This document shows, piece by piece, positions 19,510-30,025 of a DNA stretch of 64,000 nt. The position numbers and the translations under genes were made by a program. The first letter of the stretch is position 1. Each line of letters opens with the position of its first letter. The notes under the pieces are model-generated. The model saw nothing but the letters and a program-made list of their open reading frames with translations, did no database searches and had not been told where the DNA came from. Source of the DNA: Woronichinia naegeliana WA131 (GTDB lineage Bacteria; Cyanobacteriota; Cyanobacteriia; Cyanobacteriales; Microcystaceae); assembly GCA_025370055.1 (NCBI GenBank), contig CP073041.1:1302001-1366000 (forward strand), in the 5' to 3' direction.

Positions 19510-20328
19510 CTACTTACCCTTCCCCAACTCCTGGGAACGACGACAAGCGGCTCTAACGGCTTCAATCATGGCCGATCGCAGACTCATTTTCTCTAAAACG
19601 GTCACACCTGCAATGGTGGTTCCGCCTGGACTCGTGACTTGATCCTTTAATTCTGCCGGATGGAGATGGGTTTTCTGTAACAATTGGGCCGTTCCTAATA
19701 CCGTCTGAATGGCCAATTGATAGGCGATCTCCCTGGGTAAACCGGACGCAACTCCCCCATCAGCTAAACCTTCAATCATCATCGCCACATAGGCTGGCCC
19801 CGATCCTGATAGCCCTGTTACCGCATCCATTAGAGATTCTGGCACTTCTACCACCTGACCCACTGCCGCAAAAATTGATTTCGCAATCGTAAGATGATAG
19901 GCCTCGACTAATTTGCCAACGGCGATCGCGGTCATACCGGCCCCCACCGTTGCTGGCGTATTAGGCATCGCTCGAATAATCGGATGTTCGGGAAACCCAA
20001 AATCTAACCGACTAATGGGAACACCCGCTAACACCGAAATAACCAGGGGTTTCTGTTGATTACCGGCTAAACCTGCCACCACCCGCTCTAATACCTGGGG
20101 TTTAATGGCGAGAAGTAAAATTTCAGAGGCATTGGCCGCTTCCTGATTATCGGCTGTCACCTGTACACCATAGGTCTGACGTAAAAATTCACGGCGACTG
20201 GTCTGGGGATCACTTACCATAACTCGCTCTGCCGGATAAATTTGTTGATGCAACAAACGGGACAAAATGGCCTCTGCCATCACGCCACCGCCAATAATAC
20301 CCAGTTGAATAGACACAAACGAAACCAA
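19510..20328 (-). CDS. proC: Pyrroline-5-carboxylate reductase
   Basis: Catalyses the last step of proline synthesis, NAD(P)H-dependent reduction of pyrroline-5-carboxylate. The Rossmann motif LGIIGGGVMAEAIL is at the N-terminus. Further signatures are RAMPNTPATVGAGMTAI and the C-terminal ALSGSGPAY-like VTGLSGSGPAYV plus LKDQVTSPGGTTIAGV. At 272 residues it is full length. It lies downstream of sepF, pipY and pipX on the same strand, the usual cyanobacterial gene neighbourhood. Confidence 0.96.
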   Translation of the reverse strand: MVSFVSIQLGIIGGGVMAEAILSRLLHQQIYPAERVMVSDPQTSRREFLRQTYGVQVTADNQEAANASEILLLAIKPQVLERVVAGLAGNQQKPLVISVLAGVPISRLDFGFPEHPIIRAMPNTPATVGAGMTAIAVGKLVEAYHLTIAKSIFAAVGQVVEVPESLMDAVTGLSGSGPAYVAMMIEGLADGGVASGLPREIAYQLAIQTVLGTAQLLQKTHLHPAELKDQVTSPGGTTIAGVTVLEKMSLRSAMIEAVRAACRRSQELGKGK

Positions 20329-20431
20329 ACTAATTGTGGTGGAAGCTATAAAGAATACGCCCTAAAATCTAGTTTAAAGCGCATCTTCTCCTCTGATCGG
20401 AGACTCAAAAAATCTTAACGACAAATTTTTC

Positions 20432-21004
20432 TTACTGAGCTAAACGACTTGCATCTAAGCCCCAGGCGGAAGTCGGTACAGCCGCACGTGAGGGAGAAGA
20501 TGAGTTTTCCGGCAGCTCGTAAACGGTTCCTGCCAGAGTGCTAACTTTCACACAACTTGGCGTAAATAGAAAAATACTTTCACCAATACGTTCTTGATGA
20601 CCATCAATGGCATAGGTTCCCCCTGCTACAAAATCGACGGCTCTCTGGGCCTCTTCGGGATCCATGACATTGAGATTCAGCACAACAGACTTACGTTCCC
20701 GCAGGGTTTGAATGACCTGGGGCATTTCTTCAAAGGAATGGGGTTCTACCACCACTACCTCGGCGACGCTATTGCTAATTCCTGGCATTCCAATCACGTT
20801 ATTTCTCGTTCCTGTTCCCATGGTGGGTTCATTAGTTAACTGTAAGGCTTCTCGATTAGAGCGACGAGTATTGGGAATTTCTTCGGTTAAGGGAGGAGGG
20901 GTTATCGGCTTTTGGGCCTGTTGCCAATTCATCTCCTCGTATTCTTCCTCGTATTCATCATGTTCGCTAATGCCAACAAAGTCTTTTAATTTGTTCAAAA
21001 TCAT
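20432..21004 (-). CDS. sepF: Cell division protein SepF (YlmF/Cdv2)
   Basis: SepF binds FtsZ and the membrane and helps build the division septum. The ATG at 21004 ([20 protein letters not shown]) gives the family's amphipathic N-terminal helix. An upstream ATG at 21043 would add 13 residues not seen in the family. A variable acidic/Pro-rich linker is followed by the SepF core ([52 protein letters not shown]). The 379-bp region upstream, to the end of pipY, has no gene and probably holds its promoter. Confidence 0.93.
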   Translation of the reverse strand: MILNKLKDFVGISEHDEYEEEYEEMNWQQAQKPITPPPLTEEIPNTRRSNREALQLTNEPTMGTGTRNNVIGMPGISNSVAEVVVVEPHSFEEMPQVIQTLRERKSVVLNLNVMDPEEAQRAVDFVAGGTYAIDGHQERIGESIFLFTPSCVKVSTLAGTVYELPENSSSPSRAAVPTSAWGLDASRLAQ

Positions 21005-21383
21005 AGTTATCCATTTCCTGATAGAGGGGGAATTAAATCTCAAAAAAGTACGCAGTCAGCCAGGAAAACAAGGTAGTACACCAAACGTTAGCACAGAAAA
21101 GACCAAAATAACACAGCAAAATCGATGAGGTGCTCTGGTGATCTAGGGGTTCGTCTGTTTTTTTCAGCTTGAGCCAACCTAGGGAAGATGAGCCGAAAGG
21201 CAGCTATCTGCTTAATATAGCTAAATATAGCAAGAAAGAAATTCTTTCCATTAGTCGAAACTATGGTCGCAGAAGTTCCCAAGAAATTGTAAAATTTTGG
21301 CTAATATTCTTTATTTTGCCTACGGAAAATCTTTGTCCCCCTGTAAAGATTGTTTTTTCAGATAGTTATCCCTATAGATCACT

Positions 21384-22061
21384 CTATGGGATTGAGTCAC
21401 TAGATTCTCGATCGCCGAATATTATCCGTCCCAAGCGGATCATGGTGGCTCCAGCCGCGATCGCCTCAAGGTAATCATCGGACATCCCCATAGAGAGTTC
21501 TGTAAAACACAGCGAGGTTTTCTGGGAGAGGATCTGGCTCAATTCTTGAGTTGCCTGAAAGGTTGTTAATCGTTGTTCTGGGGTTAGACCTAGGGGAAGA
21601 ATCGCCATTAAACCTTGAATGTTTAAATGCTGGCAGTCAGCTAACGCGGCTAGATCTGCTTCTAGCTCCGGGACTGACCATCCCTGTTTGTTCGCATCCG
21701 GCAGCATTTTTATTTGCAGACAGATATGCGGTTTTTGAGGTAAATCTGTGGCTAAACGATCAAGGCGTTCGGCGATCGCTAAATTGTGAACCGAGTGAAT
21801 CCAGGTAAAAGTCTCTAAGATTTTGCGGGCCTTATTGGCTTGGAGAGTACCAATGAAATGCCAACAAATATCATCCAGATCAGACAACATTGTAAGTTTT
21901 GGCAACGCTTCCTGAAGACGACTCTCTGCAAAATCCCGAATGCCTGCCTCGTAGGCCAAGCGTATCTTCTCAACTGAAACAGTTTTGCTGACCGCAATCA
22001 GTCGAATCTGGGACGGTAAAGACTGGCGCAACTGGGCGATACGGTTACTCAGGGTCATCAT
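21384..22061 (-). CDS. pipY: YggS/PipY family pyridoxal-5'-phosphate homeostasis protein
   Basis: A 225-residue PLP-binding TIM-barrel protein (YggS/PROSC family). The PLP lysine lies in LIAVSKTVSVEKIRLA. Further motifs are FAESRLQEALPK, WHFIGTLQANKARKI and the phosphate-binding MGMSDDYLEAIAAGATMIRLG. In cyanobacteria its gene follows pipX, as here (86 bp apart, same strand), and the product links PLP balance with PipX signalling. Confidence 0.93.
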   Translation of the reverse strand: MMTLSNRIAQLRQSLPSQIRLIAVSKTVSVEKIRLAYEAGIRDFAESRLQEALPKLTMLSDLDDICWHFIGTLQANKARKILETFTWIHSVHNLAIAERLDRLATDLPQKPHICLQIKMLPDANKQGWSVPELEADLAALADCQHLNIQGLMAILPLGLTPEQRLTTFQATQELSQILSQKTSLCFTELSMGMSDDYLEAIAAGATMIRLGRIIFGDRESSDSIP

Positions 22062-22147
22062 GTGTTGATTCTAAGATTAGCCAATGATTTCAGGATGATC
22101 TCGCTACGCGCGGAAAACTCTAGATCTGAAGCCCACGCAGCCTTTCT

Positions 22148-22414
22148 TTAAAAGGTGTTTTTGTGAAGCGTAAATAACACCTGATAAGCTTGAGTCTCAC
22201 CATTACGTCGCAGCCAACGTAGGCGATTTTCCACCATGAGTTTGGCATCAGCACGAGTAATGGGTTCAAAAATAGTTTTACTTGCCGTCGTCGCCACTAA
22301 AAAAAACAGACGTTGGGCATAAAGCGTCGTAAAAATCTCCTGATTTTCCTCTAAGAGACAAACCCGGTACAATAGTCCAAAGGTGGGATGGTTGAGGTAA
22401 GTTTCGTTGCTCAT
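22148..22414 (-). CDS. pipX: PipX, PII-interacting coactivator of NtcA
   Basis: An 88-residue PipX. The N-terminal Tudor-like domain starts ETYLNHPTFGLLYRVC, with the conserved LYAQRLFFLV and the C-terminal helices RADAKLMVENRLRWLRR. PipX swaps between PII and NtcA according to 2-oxoglutarate and tunes nitrogen regulation. The order pipX-pipY is conserved in cyanobacteria. The 320 bp upstream (22415-22734) is a divergent promoter region facing the Wzc-like gene; I see no further gene in it. Confidence 0.95.
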   Translation of the reverse strand: MSNETYLNHPTFGLLYRVCLLEENQEIFTTLYAQRLFFLVATTASKTIFEPITRADAKLMVENRLRWLRRNGETQAYQVLFTLHKNTF

Positions 22415-22734
22415 TCAGTTTCCCGCTTGACAGCTCGATCCCAATCAGGGATAAAGCAGACATCTCCAGTAAGCCATATTATCCTGTATAGGGTCACTCT
22501 TTTCAGGATTCCAGAAGTTGTCCCTATCCGGCAGAGAAACTGATAAATCCGTAAGTATGAAGTCACGACCACAAAAATAGTTTTTTTGTTTCAATCCAAG
22601 GTTGGCCAGAATAGTGATTATTTCTTAGAATTCTAGTCTAATCAAAAATTATCTACCGAAAATTCCTGTCCCATGTTATACCTTCATATAATGCAGCCTT
22701 TAGTAACTAAGTACATAAAAATTAGTCGGGAAAT

Positions 22735-25080
22735 ATGTCAGATCCGAAGCCTAGTACTATCAATCTTGATCAAGCACCGCTCCTTGAAAATCCGTTAATT
22801 CGTTCACAGGAACAGTTTGACGATGATGAGGAAGAGTTGGATCTGCGACATCTCTTTCGGATTATTCGGCGCAGGGGATGGTTAATGGCGATCGTGGGAC
22901 TAACCGTGAGTGGTTTGGTCGGATTCAAGTTTTTTAAACAACCCCCTGTTTATAAGGAATCCTTTCAGCTATTAGTTCAGCCGCCCGCCGCCGACATTAC
23001 CAACCCTTTAGCCGGTGCAGCACAATTAGTCAGTGGGCTTGGAGTTTCTAATCGCGATGTGTCGTACTTTGAGACGCAAATTCAAGTTATGCAAAGTAAT
23101 AAGTTGCTGTCTCCAGTGTTGGCAGAGGTTAAAAAGCAAAAGCAATTTTTTAAGAACTCAGAAAAACTAGATAAACTTACACTAGATAGATTTTTGAAAA
23201 ACTTACAAATAAAACAGTCTAAGGATACACAAATAATAGAAGTTAGTTATAAAGATTTATCTCCTCAACTAGTTAAATTTGTTCTTGAGAAACTGGCTTC
23301 AGCCTATTTAGACTATACAATCGCCGATCAAAACGCACAGTCAGAGCAGAAACTGTTTTTTATAGAAAGACAAATACCCATCATTCAGAAACAGCTTTCA
23401 GGACTACAAAAGCAATTGGAACAGTTTCGACTAAAAAATAATTTGATTGATCCTCAAAACCAAGGTGAGGTGATTGCTAAAAGCCTAATTGAGGTAAATA
23501 AGGCTCAACAGGAAACTAATGCTCAGCTCAGAGACAGCATAGCACTTTATAATAATCTTCGCCAGCAATTAGGCATTGGGGAGCAACAAGCTATCATTCT
23601 CAATGCCTTAACTGAATCTCCGCGTTATATGGGTCTTTTAAATAAACTTAGAGAAGTCGATACAAAACTGGCCGCTGCTTCGACCCGTTTTACGGATGAA
23701 AATACTGCTATTCAACAATTAAAAGCTGAACGAGAAAATCTAATTCCCTTAATTAAACAAGAAGCGGCGATCGCCCTCAACGGTTTGTCAGTCAACCCCC
23801 AACAAGTTATTGATGGATTTGTCTCTCCTAATACAATTCGCCAAAATTTGACTCAACAACTCCTAGCAACGACTAATCAAGTACGACAATTACAAGCCCG
23901 ACAACAATCTTTGGCCGTGAGTGCACAAGGTATTCGCCAACAAGTTCAAAACTTGGCCCACAGTGCGGGACGCTATGCTGATTTATCGGGGCAAATTGAA
24001 ATTGCCAAGCAAAGTTTGGCCGCGCTTCTAACCGCAAAACAAACGCTTGAAGTGGAGACGGCTAAAAGTTTTACCCCTTGGCGTTTAGTTTCTGACATTC
24101 ATCTGCCAGAGAAACCAGAAAGTCAGTTAATCAGAAATATTTTGTTATCGTTAATGGCCGGATTAACGGCTGGTGGAGCTGCTGGTTTATTAGCGGAAAG
24201 TTTAGACCGTACTTTCCATACACCAGAGGAGCTAACAGAAGAAACGGGTCTGAACGTTTTAGGAACGATTCCCTATCAACCTAGCCTCTTCGGTCTCAAA
24301 AAAAGACCCAGAGCAATCGAAATATCACAAAAAGCGATTCCTCAGTGGACTGCTTTTCTAGAAGCTTATTCTTTTCTCTATACGAATCTCTTTTTTATTC
24401 GGGAAAGAAGTCCTTGGCGATCTTTATTAGTTAGCTCTTCAGTCCCAAATGAGGGCAAGTCCACCACTGCATTTTACGTTGCCCAAGCCGCAGCCAATAT
24501 GGGACAACGAGTCTTACTGGTAGATGGTGATCGCTATTTTCCCCAACAAGAAAAGTGGGCTTTATTGGCAAAACTGGGAAATACCCAAAAGAATGAAGCC
24601 TCTGAACTAATGTTATTGAATGATGCGGATGAAAGCAATTTTACTCAAAACAGTAGTGCTGCTCCCATTAAACTAGCTTATAATCTTGATGTATTAATCT
24701 CTGATCAAAAAGCACTTAATCCGGCTGAATTGGTAACGAGCAGAAGTCTTCATCAAATGATCGACTATTGGAAACTTCAATACGATGTTATTATCATTGA
24801 TGCACCACCCTTATTAGGACTATCGGATACTAAATTGTTAGCAAGTCAAGCTGATGGAGTTTTACTGGTTGTCCGTCTGGATCAAACCAGCCGAGATTTA
24901 GTCAAAGAGTCAATTCTTGAATTAAAGATGTCTAATATCAAAGTTTTTGGGGTTGTGGCGAATGCAGTGAAACACGCTAACCGCCGCGACTATTATTATT
25001 ACAACTATTATCGTCAAGCTAAAGAATCTGCCAACTTGAATTCTCCTAGCCCAGCAGAAAATTTGATTCAGAAAAACTAA
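22735..25080 (+). CDS. Wzc-like polysaccharide chain-length protein with tyrosine-kinase domain
   Basis: A 781-residue fusion. The N-terminal Wzz-type co-polymerase domain has membrane helices at about 49-67 and 466-488, with a long periplasmic coiled coil between them (about 100-450). The C-terminal BY-kinase domain has Walker A NEGKSTT (G574-K575-S576-T577), a Walker A'-like LLVDGD and Walker B IIIDAPP. The tail is a Tyr cluster (RRDYYYYNYY) for autophosphorylation. It controls polymer length and export of exopolysaccharide, fitting the glycosyltransferase operon nearby. Gly replaces the usual residue in the A' motif (VDGD for VDAD). Confidence 0.93.
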   Translation: MSDPKPSTINLDQAPLLENPLIRSQEQFDDDEEELDLRHLFRIIRRRGWLMAIVGLTVSGLVGFKFFKQPPVYKESFQLLVQPPAADITNPLAGAAQLVSGLGVSNRDVSYFETQIQVMQSNKLLSPVLAEVKKQKQFFKNSEKLDKLTLDRFLKNLQIKQSKDTQIIEVSYKDLSPQLVKFVLEKLASAYLDYTIADQNAQSEQKLFFIERQIPIIQKQLSGLQKQLEQFRLKNNLIDPQNQGEVIAKSLIEVNKAQQETNAQLRDSIALYNNLRQQLGIGEQQAIILNALTESPRYMGLLNKLREVDTKLAAASTRFTDENTAIQQLKAERENLIPLIKQEAAIALNGLSVNPQQVIDGFVSPNTIRQNLTQQLLATTNQVRQLQARQQSLAVSAQGIRQQVQNLAHSAGRYADLSGQIEIAKQSLAALLTAKQTLEVETAKSFTPWRLVSDIHLPEKPESQLIRNILLSLMAGLTAGGAAGLLAESLDRTFHTPEELTEETGLNVLGTIPYQPSLFGLKKRPRAIEISQKAIPQWTAFLEAYSFLYTNLFFIRERSPWRSLLVSSSVPNEGKSTTAFYVAQAAANMGQRVLLVDGDRYFPQQEKWALLAKLGNTQKNEASELMLLNDADESNFTQNSSAAPIKLAYNLDVLISDQKALNPAELVTSRSLHQMIDYWKLQYDVIIIDAPPLLGLSDTKLLASQADGVLLVVRLDQTSRDLVKESILELKMSNIKVFGVVANAVKHANRRDYYYYNYYRQAKESANLNSPSPAENLIQKN

Positions 25081-25084
25081 ATCA

Positions 25085-27592
25085 TTACTGATTGGGAACG
25101 CGAGACAATAACTGGGCAATGTCTGGATCGTAAATCCGTAGGTAGTTCCAATAGTTGCTAAATACCGATTCTACATAGCCCTTGGTTTCAGCAAAGGGGA
25201 TTTTTTCCACAAAACCATCCGGATCACTGCCTTGATATTGCTGTAACCATTTAGCTACACTCCCTGGCCCCGCATTATAACTAGCAACGGCGAGGGCAGA
25301 ATTATTACTATAGGTTTTGTGGGTATGATCAAAGTACCAAGTTCCTAAGTTAACATTGTCCATGGGATTGCTTAAGGCATAGTTCTTTAGCTTAATTTGG
25401 GGCGCAATCCAAGCGGCTGTTGAGGGCATGACCTGCATTAATCCGGTGGCTCCGACGGGAGATTTGATATCCTTTTCAAAGCGAGATTCCTGGCGAATTA
25501 GGGCGGTGACTAAAAAGGGATTCAGTTGGCGTTTTTGTGACCAATTAAAAATTAGAGATTGATAGGGAAAGGGAAATAATGTCTGCCAATATTCGGGGGT
25601 TTGTCGCAGCGATCGCCAAATTTTTTCCTGCTCAGGATCGGTCGGGTTGCGAAGATCTAAAATCTGGTTAATACCGGCCAAATATTGATTTTGACTAATT
25701 TTTAAGAGGGCATCCGTAAAGGACTCTTCTACGGTTAAGGGACGTTTCACCTGGGAATCCTGGGATTGATTGATCTCGGCCGCAAATAAGGCGATCGCAT
25801 CTCGATCTTGTCCCAGTTGATAAAGCTCTTTAAAAGTGGCGGAACCAGCCGGGGGAAGAGGACGTAATTTTGTGGCAGTAACAGGAGGATTCAGAAAACG
25901 AACCGTATTAAAATCTCCCACTTGCCAACCTAGTAACACGGCTGAACGCCAGGCATAGTAGGACTGGGGATAACGAGCTAAAACATTTTCAAAGGCAGCC
26001 TTGGCATCTTCTGGACGATTTAATTGCTGGGCCCATTTGCCGATCCAAAAGATGGCTTTCGGAGCCTCTGTACTATCAGGATTTTGTTGAGATAATTCCT
26101 GCGCCCACTGCCAAGCTTGGGATAAATCCCCTGCATCCGCCAATTGACGAGCCATTCGCCAACGGTATTGAGCCGCCGCATCGGAATTGGAATATTGTTT
26201 GAGCAGAGTTTGCAAGGCTTGATTGGCCGTCGCCGCATCGATCGAGGCTAATAAATTAGCTTTTTGCAATAGGGCATCGGGAGCTTGATTGGGAAAGCGT
26301 TGAATCAGTTGATCTAAATAGGCCGCCCCTTCCCTGGCTGGAACTAAGGTGGCAAGGCGTTTTAAGGCTCTGGGTGCATCTTCGTGATCAGGATACTTTT
26401 GCAGAAATAACTGATAATTCTGAATCGCCTCGGCCTTTTTATTTTTGATTTGTTGCGATCGCGCTAAACGATAAAGATTTTGGGCATTTTCTGGGGCTTT
26501 ACGGTAGGCTAACAGGGCCTGATCAAAATTACGTTCTTGCCAAAAACTGGCTCCAATGGCTTGCCAATCTTCTGGCGTTAATTCGGTTTTATATTCTTTG
26601 AGTAGTTGATCCCGAACGGGATTTGTTTTTGGATTCTCAGGAGCCGATCGCATAATTTGACTCATGAGAGCTAAGGATTGAGGCTCTTTTTTTAGTTTCT
26701 GAAGCAGAATATCCAAAGTACGGGGATGGTTCGGATAATCTGCGATCGCCTGTTCCCAATATTTCGAGTCAGATTTGCCCAACAGATAAAGAGCTTCTAC
26801 GGTGACAGGAGAATGGGGATATTTTTGGAGAATTTCTTGCCAGGTTTCATTGGCTTTGATTTTTTCGTTAGATAGTTCATAACCTCGGCCCCGTTTGAGG
26901 AGAATATAGGGAGCAAGAACCGGGTATTCATTTTCGAGATTTTCTAATAATTGTACGGCAGGGCCCCCTTCAAACTGCTTTAACCGATCATTGGCTAATA
27001 AATATCTGGCTCGACTGCGCTCTAAGCTCTGGTTCGGTTGGGCGGCGATCGCTTGTAGTTTGGCATCCCTCGCGGTATCGGTTTGATCCACCAGCTTTAA
27101 CACCTCTGATGCCTGGGTTTGTTCCTGCTCAAAACTTTTAATTTGTTGGGACTGCTGCCACTGTTCTAAGCCATCCATGGCCTTTGGTAATAACAGCAAT
27201 CCGCCTCCTAACAGCGTAATCAGTAAGCCACCGCCGATCAGCCACAATTTAGGGATTTTGGCTAAAAAAGATTTGGCTGGCTCCACGGAAGGAGAAATAT
27301 TATCAGCCGTTGCTGGCGGTAGAGGGTCTGATGACTCAACAAAATGTTTTTCTCGTAAAAACTTCGGTAAGTCTGGGATGACTGTGGGTTTCTGTCCTAA
27401 TTTTTCTGGCGATTTCTCTGGTGATTGCTCTGGGGCAATGTCTGGACTATTTAGCGTTTCTGAGGGAGGAAGCGTTTGCTCTGTGGGGAATTCTACCTCC
27501 GTGGGAGCCGCCGTAACCATTTCCGAGGACTGATCCTGAAGGGATTCTTTGTTATCGTTGAGAGGATCTGGAACCTGTAAATCTTTGAGCAT
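25085..27592 (-). CDS. Soluble-lytic-transglycosylase-like protein with TPR repeats and membrane anchor
   Basis: Cleaves the peptidoglycan glycan strand. The ATG at 27592 (MLKDLQVPDPLND) is preferred; a TTG at 27688 would extend into an 86-bp repeat. Order: a Pro/Glu-rich N-terminus, one transmembrane helix (LWLIGGGLLITLLGGGLLLL), about 500 residues of TPR-like helical repeats as in Slt70, and a C-terminal SLT domain with the catalytic Glu in LIRQESRFEKD plus GATGLMQVMPSTAAW and ALAVASYNAGPGSV. It converges with the Wzc-like gene, four bases apart. Confidence 0.93.
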   Translation of the reverse strand: MLKDLQVPDPLNDNKESLQDQSSEMVTAAPTEVEFPTEQTLPPSETLNSPDIAPEQSPEKSPEKLGQKPTVIPDLPKFLREKHFVESSDPLPPATADNISPSVEPAKSFLAKIPKLWLIGGGLLITLLGGGLLLLPKAMDGLEQWQQSQQIKSFEQEQTQASEVLKLVDQTDTARDAKLQAIAAQPNQSLERSRARYLLANDRLKQFEGGPAVQLLENLENEYPVLAPYILLKRGRGYELSNEKIKANETWQEILQKYPHSPVTVEALYLLGKSDSKYWEQAIADYPNHPRTLDILLQKLKKEPQSLALMSQIMRSAPENPKTNPVRDQLLKEYKTELTPEDWQAIGASFWQERNFDQALLAYRKAPENAQNLYRLARSQQIKNKKAEAIQNYQLFLQKYPDHEDAPRALKRLATLVPAREGAAYLDQLIQRFPNQAPDALLQKANLLASIDAATANQALQTLLKQYSNSDAAAQYRWRMARQLADAGDLSQAWQWAQELSQQNPDSTEAPKAIFWIGKWAQQLNRPEDAKAAFENVLARYPQSYYAWRSAVLLGWQVGDFNTVRFLNPPVTATKLRPLPPAGSATFKELYQLGQDRDAIALFAAEINQSQDSQVKRPLTVEESFTDALLKISQNQYLAGINQILDLRNPTDPEQEKIWRSLRQTPEYWQTLFPFPYQSLIFNWSQKRQLNPFLVTALIRQESRFEKDIKSPVGATGLMQVMPSTAAWIAPQIKLKNYALSNPMDNVNLGTWYFDHTHKTYSNNSALAVASYNAGPGSVAKWLQQYQGSDPDGFVEKIPFAETKGYVESVFSNYWNYLRIYDPDIAQLLSRVPNQ

Positions 27593-27664
27593 ATCCAATG
27601 TTATTGCCGAACCTAGCTTACTATTATCAGGGTTATCCAGTTTTTTTAGGCATTTCTTTTCAGT

Positions 27665-27750
27665 AATTCTAAATTTTCCCTGTGGCAAGACTTTCGGGAA
27701 TTAGTTCGTACAAAACGTAGTCAAGTTCAACGGAATTGTCAATTTCATTT
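27665..27750 (+). repeat. 86-bp direct repeat, copy 1
   Basis: AATTCTAAATTTTCCCTGTG… to TTCATTT. It is about 75 percent identical to 28046-28130. It lies upstream of the lytic transglycosylase. The rest of the gene-free stretch 27593-28127 shows nothing I recognise. Confidence 0.6.
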
Positions 27751-28045
27751 CACGAGTTTTCGGGCTTTCAGTAAAATAGTACACCTGAAGTCACCCAAAA
27801 ACCTCCCTTTAAAACGTTCTTTAAATCCCTAAAAGACTTGCTGTGTCTAAGACTGAGAATTGCTGGTCACAGTCATTGATTTCGAGAATTTTGCACTAAG
27901 TCCGACAAAACCAGTTGCTTAAGCCTCTTTTAGATTGTTGTCGAACGCGACTATGCTAAACATGACCGTAGAAATTACGCGAATAATTCATGACACCAAC
28001 TGGAAATTGGAAGAATTCAAAAGAAAACTTAACTAAACTTCAGCA

Positions 28046-28130
28046 ATTCTAAATTTGCGCTGTAGCAAGAGTTTCAGGTTTTAGTTCGCGTAATACGGGG
28101 TAAAATTCAACGGGATTAACAAGTTCATTT
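28046..28130 (+). repeat. 86-bp direct repeat, copy 2
   Basis: AATTCTAAATTTGCGCTGTA… to TTCATTT, the second copy of the element at 27665. The WD40 coding remnant begins exactly at its right edge, so the repeat marks the breakpoint that removed the gene's 5' part. Confidence 0.6.
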
Positions 28131-28335
28131 AGTCCCAATGGTCAAAGGCTTGTTGGTGGTGGTGGTTATGGCGAACGCGGCGGAATGATTAAGATTTATG
28201 ACGTAAAAAATGGTGAAAGCATATGTAAAATTCCTAAGTACAGGACAAAAGGCTTGAAAAGTATACGAGAAAGGGGTTTCATGGAAGATGAACGTAATGT
28301 AAGAAAACCCATGAACCAATATAACGCATTGAAAC

Positions 28336-29724
28336 GGGTGCGACCTTTAGTTGATAAAAGCTGTTGTAATCAGGGTTCTACAGGGAACCCATATTGATCA
28401 AGTTTTGCCCAAAATTGACTCCATCGTTCCTTGGTCAATACCAAAGCTCGTAGGCTCAAAATAATTCCTGCTCCTTTTTCCTTCCATCGCATCCCTGAAC
28501 AACATAATCGTTGTTTGACCAACGTCTTACAAGCTGCTTCCGTAACACCTGAACCAATCGGATACTTTTTCTCTAAGTATTCAGCATAATCCATTTGATG
28601 CTGATGATTCTCGTAATAAGTAATCGCCGCTTGTAGTTTCTCGGTAAGATTCTTAGAATGACTTTTTTCTTCTTTGACTTCTTTCATCAGATTTAGCAGT
28701 TCTCCTGCTTTTCCTTTTTCATGCTTGAGTTCTCGACAATTTTCAGTCAACCATTCTTTTTGTTTTGACACTGTATTCGGATGCAACGCTTCTGCCAAGG
28801 CACCTAAGTAACCAGAGGCATGATAGAAATCTAATATCTGTTCTTCCGTTTGCTTTTCTAAAAACTTCCAATTTGATTCTGCCCCGTCTGCTATCCCGAC
28901 CAATGTTGCCTCTGGATAACGTTTTTTCGCTCGCTCAATTTCTCTTTCTAATCTTTCTAGAAAACTCTTTTTTCCATACTCTGGTGCCGCACCTAGATAG
29001 ATTGTATGTTGACGTTCTCCCTCACTATCGTATAGGGAAACGGTTCCCACCATTGCTTCACGGTAGCCATCCTCACACATCAGCATACAGGTTCCATCTA
29101 ATCCTATTCCCACTGTTGCAATTTGGCTATCCTCCTTGGGCGGGGCATAACTCCACGCTTCTTCTTTTGCCTGTACCACACTTCCTACTGCTTCACTCAA
29201 TCTTTGGATATAGGATAGCGCTACTTTTCTACCATGATTTTCTAATAAATCATTTTTCACCTCTTTGCCTGCCATCCCTGACATTTTTGAGGATACCTGT
29301 TTTGCCAATAATGGCGTTGATGTTATGATTATCCTTGCTTCTCTTTCTAAGGGGCAATACGTTTTTCCTCCTACTGAACGCTGATATACATGACGATTCA
29401 CTATAACCTCACCATAAGGTGTTTGATATTCTTTCGGTTGCTCTCCCTTACTCTTCCAGATTTCTTCACCGATTTTTAAGGGTGAACCATCTGTATCTAA
29501 ATATTTCAAGGCTTCTTTGCTGGCGATGCAACCTACTTCGTTTAAGCCTTTTTGAATATTTATTTCTGTATCCAACATTGAACGACTGAGTTCTAATGTT
29601 AGTTCTATTTTTATCTTTGAACCCTCTACATTAATTAGTTTTGCTGTCATCATTGTTTCCTCTTTGTCACTTTTCATCTCATGTTAACACTTTTCTTTTC
29701 CTTCATCAACTAAAAGTCGCACCC
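28336..29724 (-). mobile_element. ISKra4-like insertion sequence, copy A (1389 bp)
   Basis: Ends GGGTGCGACC (left) and GTCGCACCC (right), flanked by the perfect 8-bp duplication ATTGAAAC (28328-28335 and 29725-29732). It sits inside the IS4 transposase gene, in opposite orientation. The transposase frame is intact, so this copy could be active. Confidence 0.92.
28370..29677 (-). CDS. ISKra4-like transposase, copy A, intact
   Basis: A 435-residue transposase with the ISKra4 layout: an N-terminal region with YGEVIVNRHVYQRSVGGKTY and CPLEREARI; the catalytic Asp in GIGLDGTCMLM; ATLVGIADGAESNWKFLEKQ (second Asp) with ILDFYHASGYLGALAEAL; and the Glu region KKYPIGSGVTEAACKTLVKQ. The protein from copy D (48869) appears identical over its length. 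A 187-residue frame on the opposite strand is a shadow. Confidence 0.92.
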   Translation of the reverse strand: MKSDKEETMMTAKLINVEGSKIKIELTLELSRSMLDTEINIQKGLNEVGCIASKEALKYLDTDGSPLKIGEEIWKSKGEQPKEYQTPYGEVIVNRHVYQRSVGGKTYCPLEREARIIITSTPLLAKQVSSKMSGMAGKEVKNDLLENHGRKVALSYIQRLSEAVGSVVQAKEEAWSYAPPKEDSQIATVGIGLDGTCMLMCEDGYREAMVGTVSLYDSEGERQHTIYLGAAPEYGKKSFLERLEREIERAKKRYPEATLVGIADGAESNWKFLEKQTEEQILDFYHASGYLGALAEALHPNTVSKQKEWLTENCRELKHEKGKAGELLNLMKEVKEEKSHSKNLTEKLQAAITYYENHQHQMDYAEYLEKKYPIGSGVTEAACKTLVKQRLCCSGMRWKEKGAGIILSLRALVLTKERWSQFWAKLDQYGFPVEP

Positions 29725-30025
29725 ATTGAAACAAGCCCTAAAACCCCATTTGGGATGGCATGGTGCCAGACTCTCCTTCCTAGCCTTGTTCTTACTCGCC
29801 CTCCTCAAAGTGAAAACGGTTAACCTTAAAGAATTGGCCCTGGGTTTTGAAGGTCGGGCATTGGTGGATTCTCATTACAAACGCTTACAACGCTTTTTCT
29901 CAGGATTTGAGCTGGATTACCATCACATTGCCCGTATTGTAGTCAGTTGGCTGGATATCCCTCAACCTTGGGTATTAAGTATTGACCGCACAACCTGGGA
30001 GTTTGGCAGTCATGGTTATAATATC

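Noticed and set aside
28765-29328. 187-residue frames antisense to each ISKra4-like transposase (also at 30423 and 49218)
   Set aside because: They mirror the transposase codons exactly, have a low-complexity Leu/Phe/His composition, and change in step with the transposase; they are shadows.
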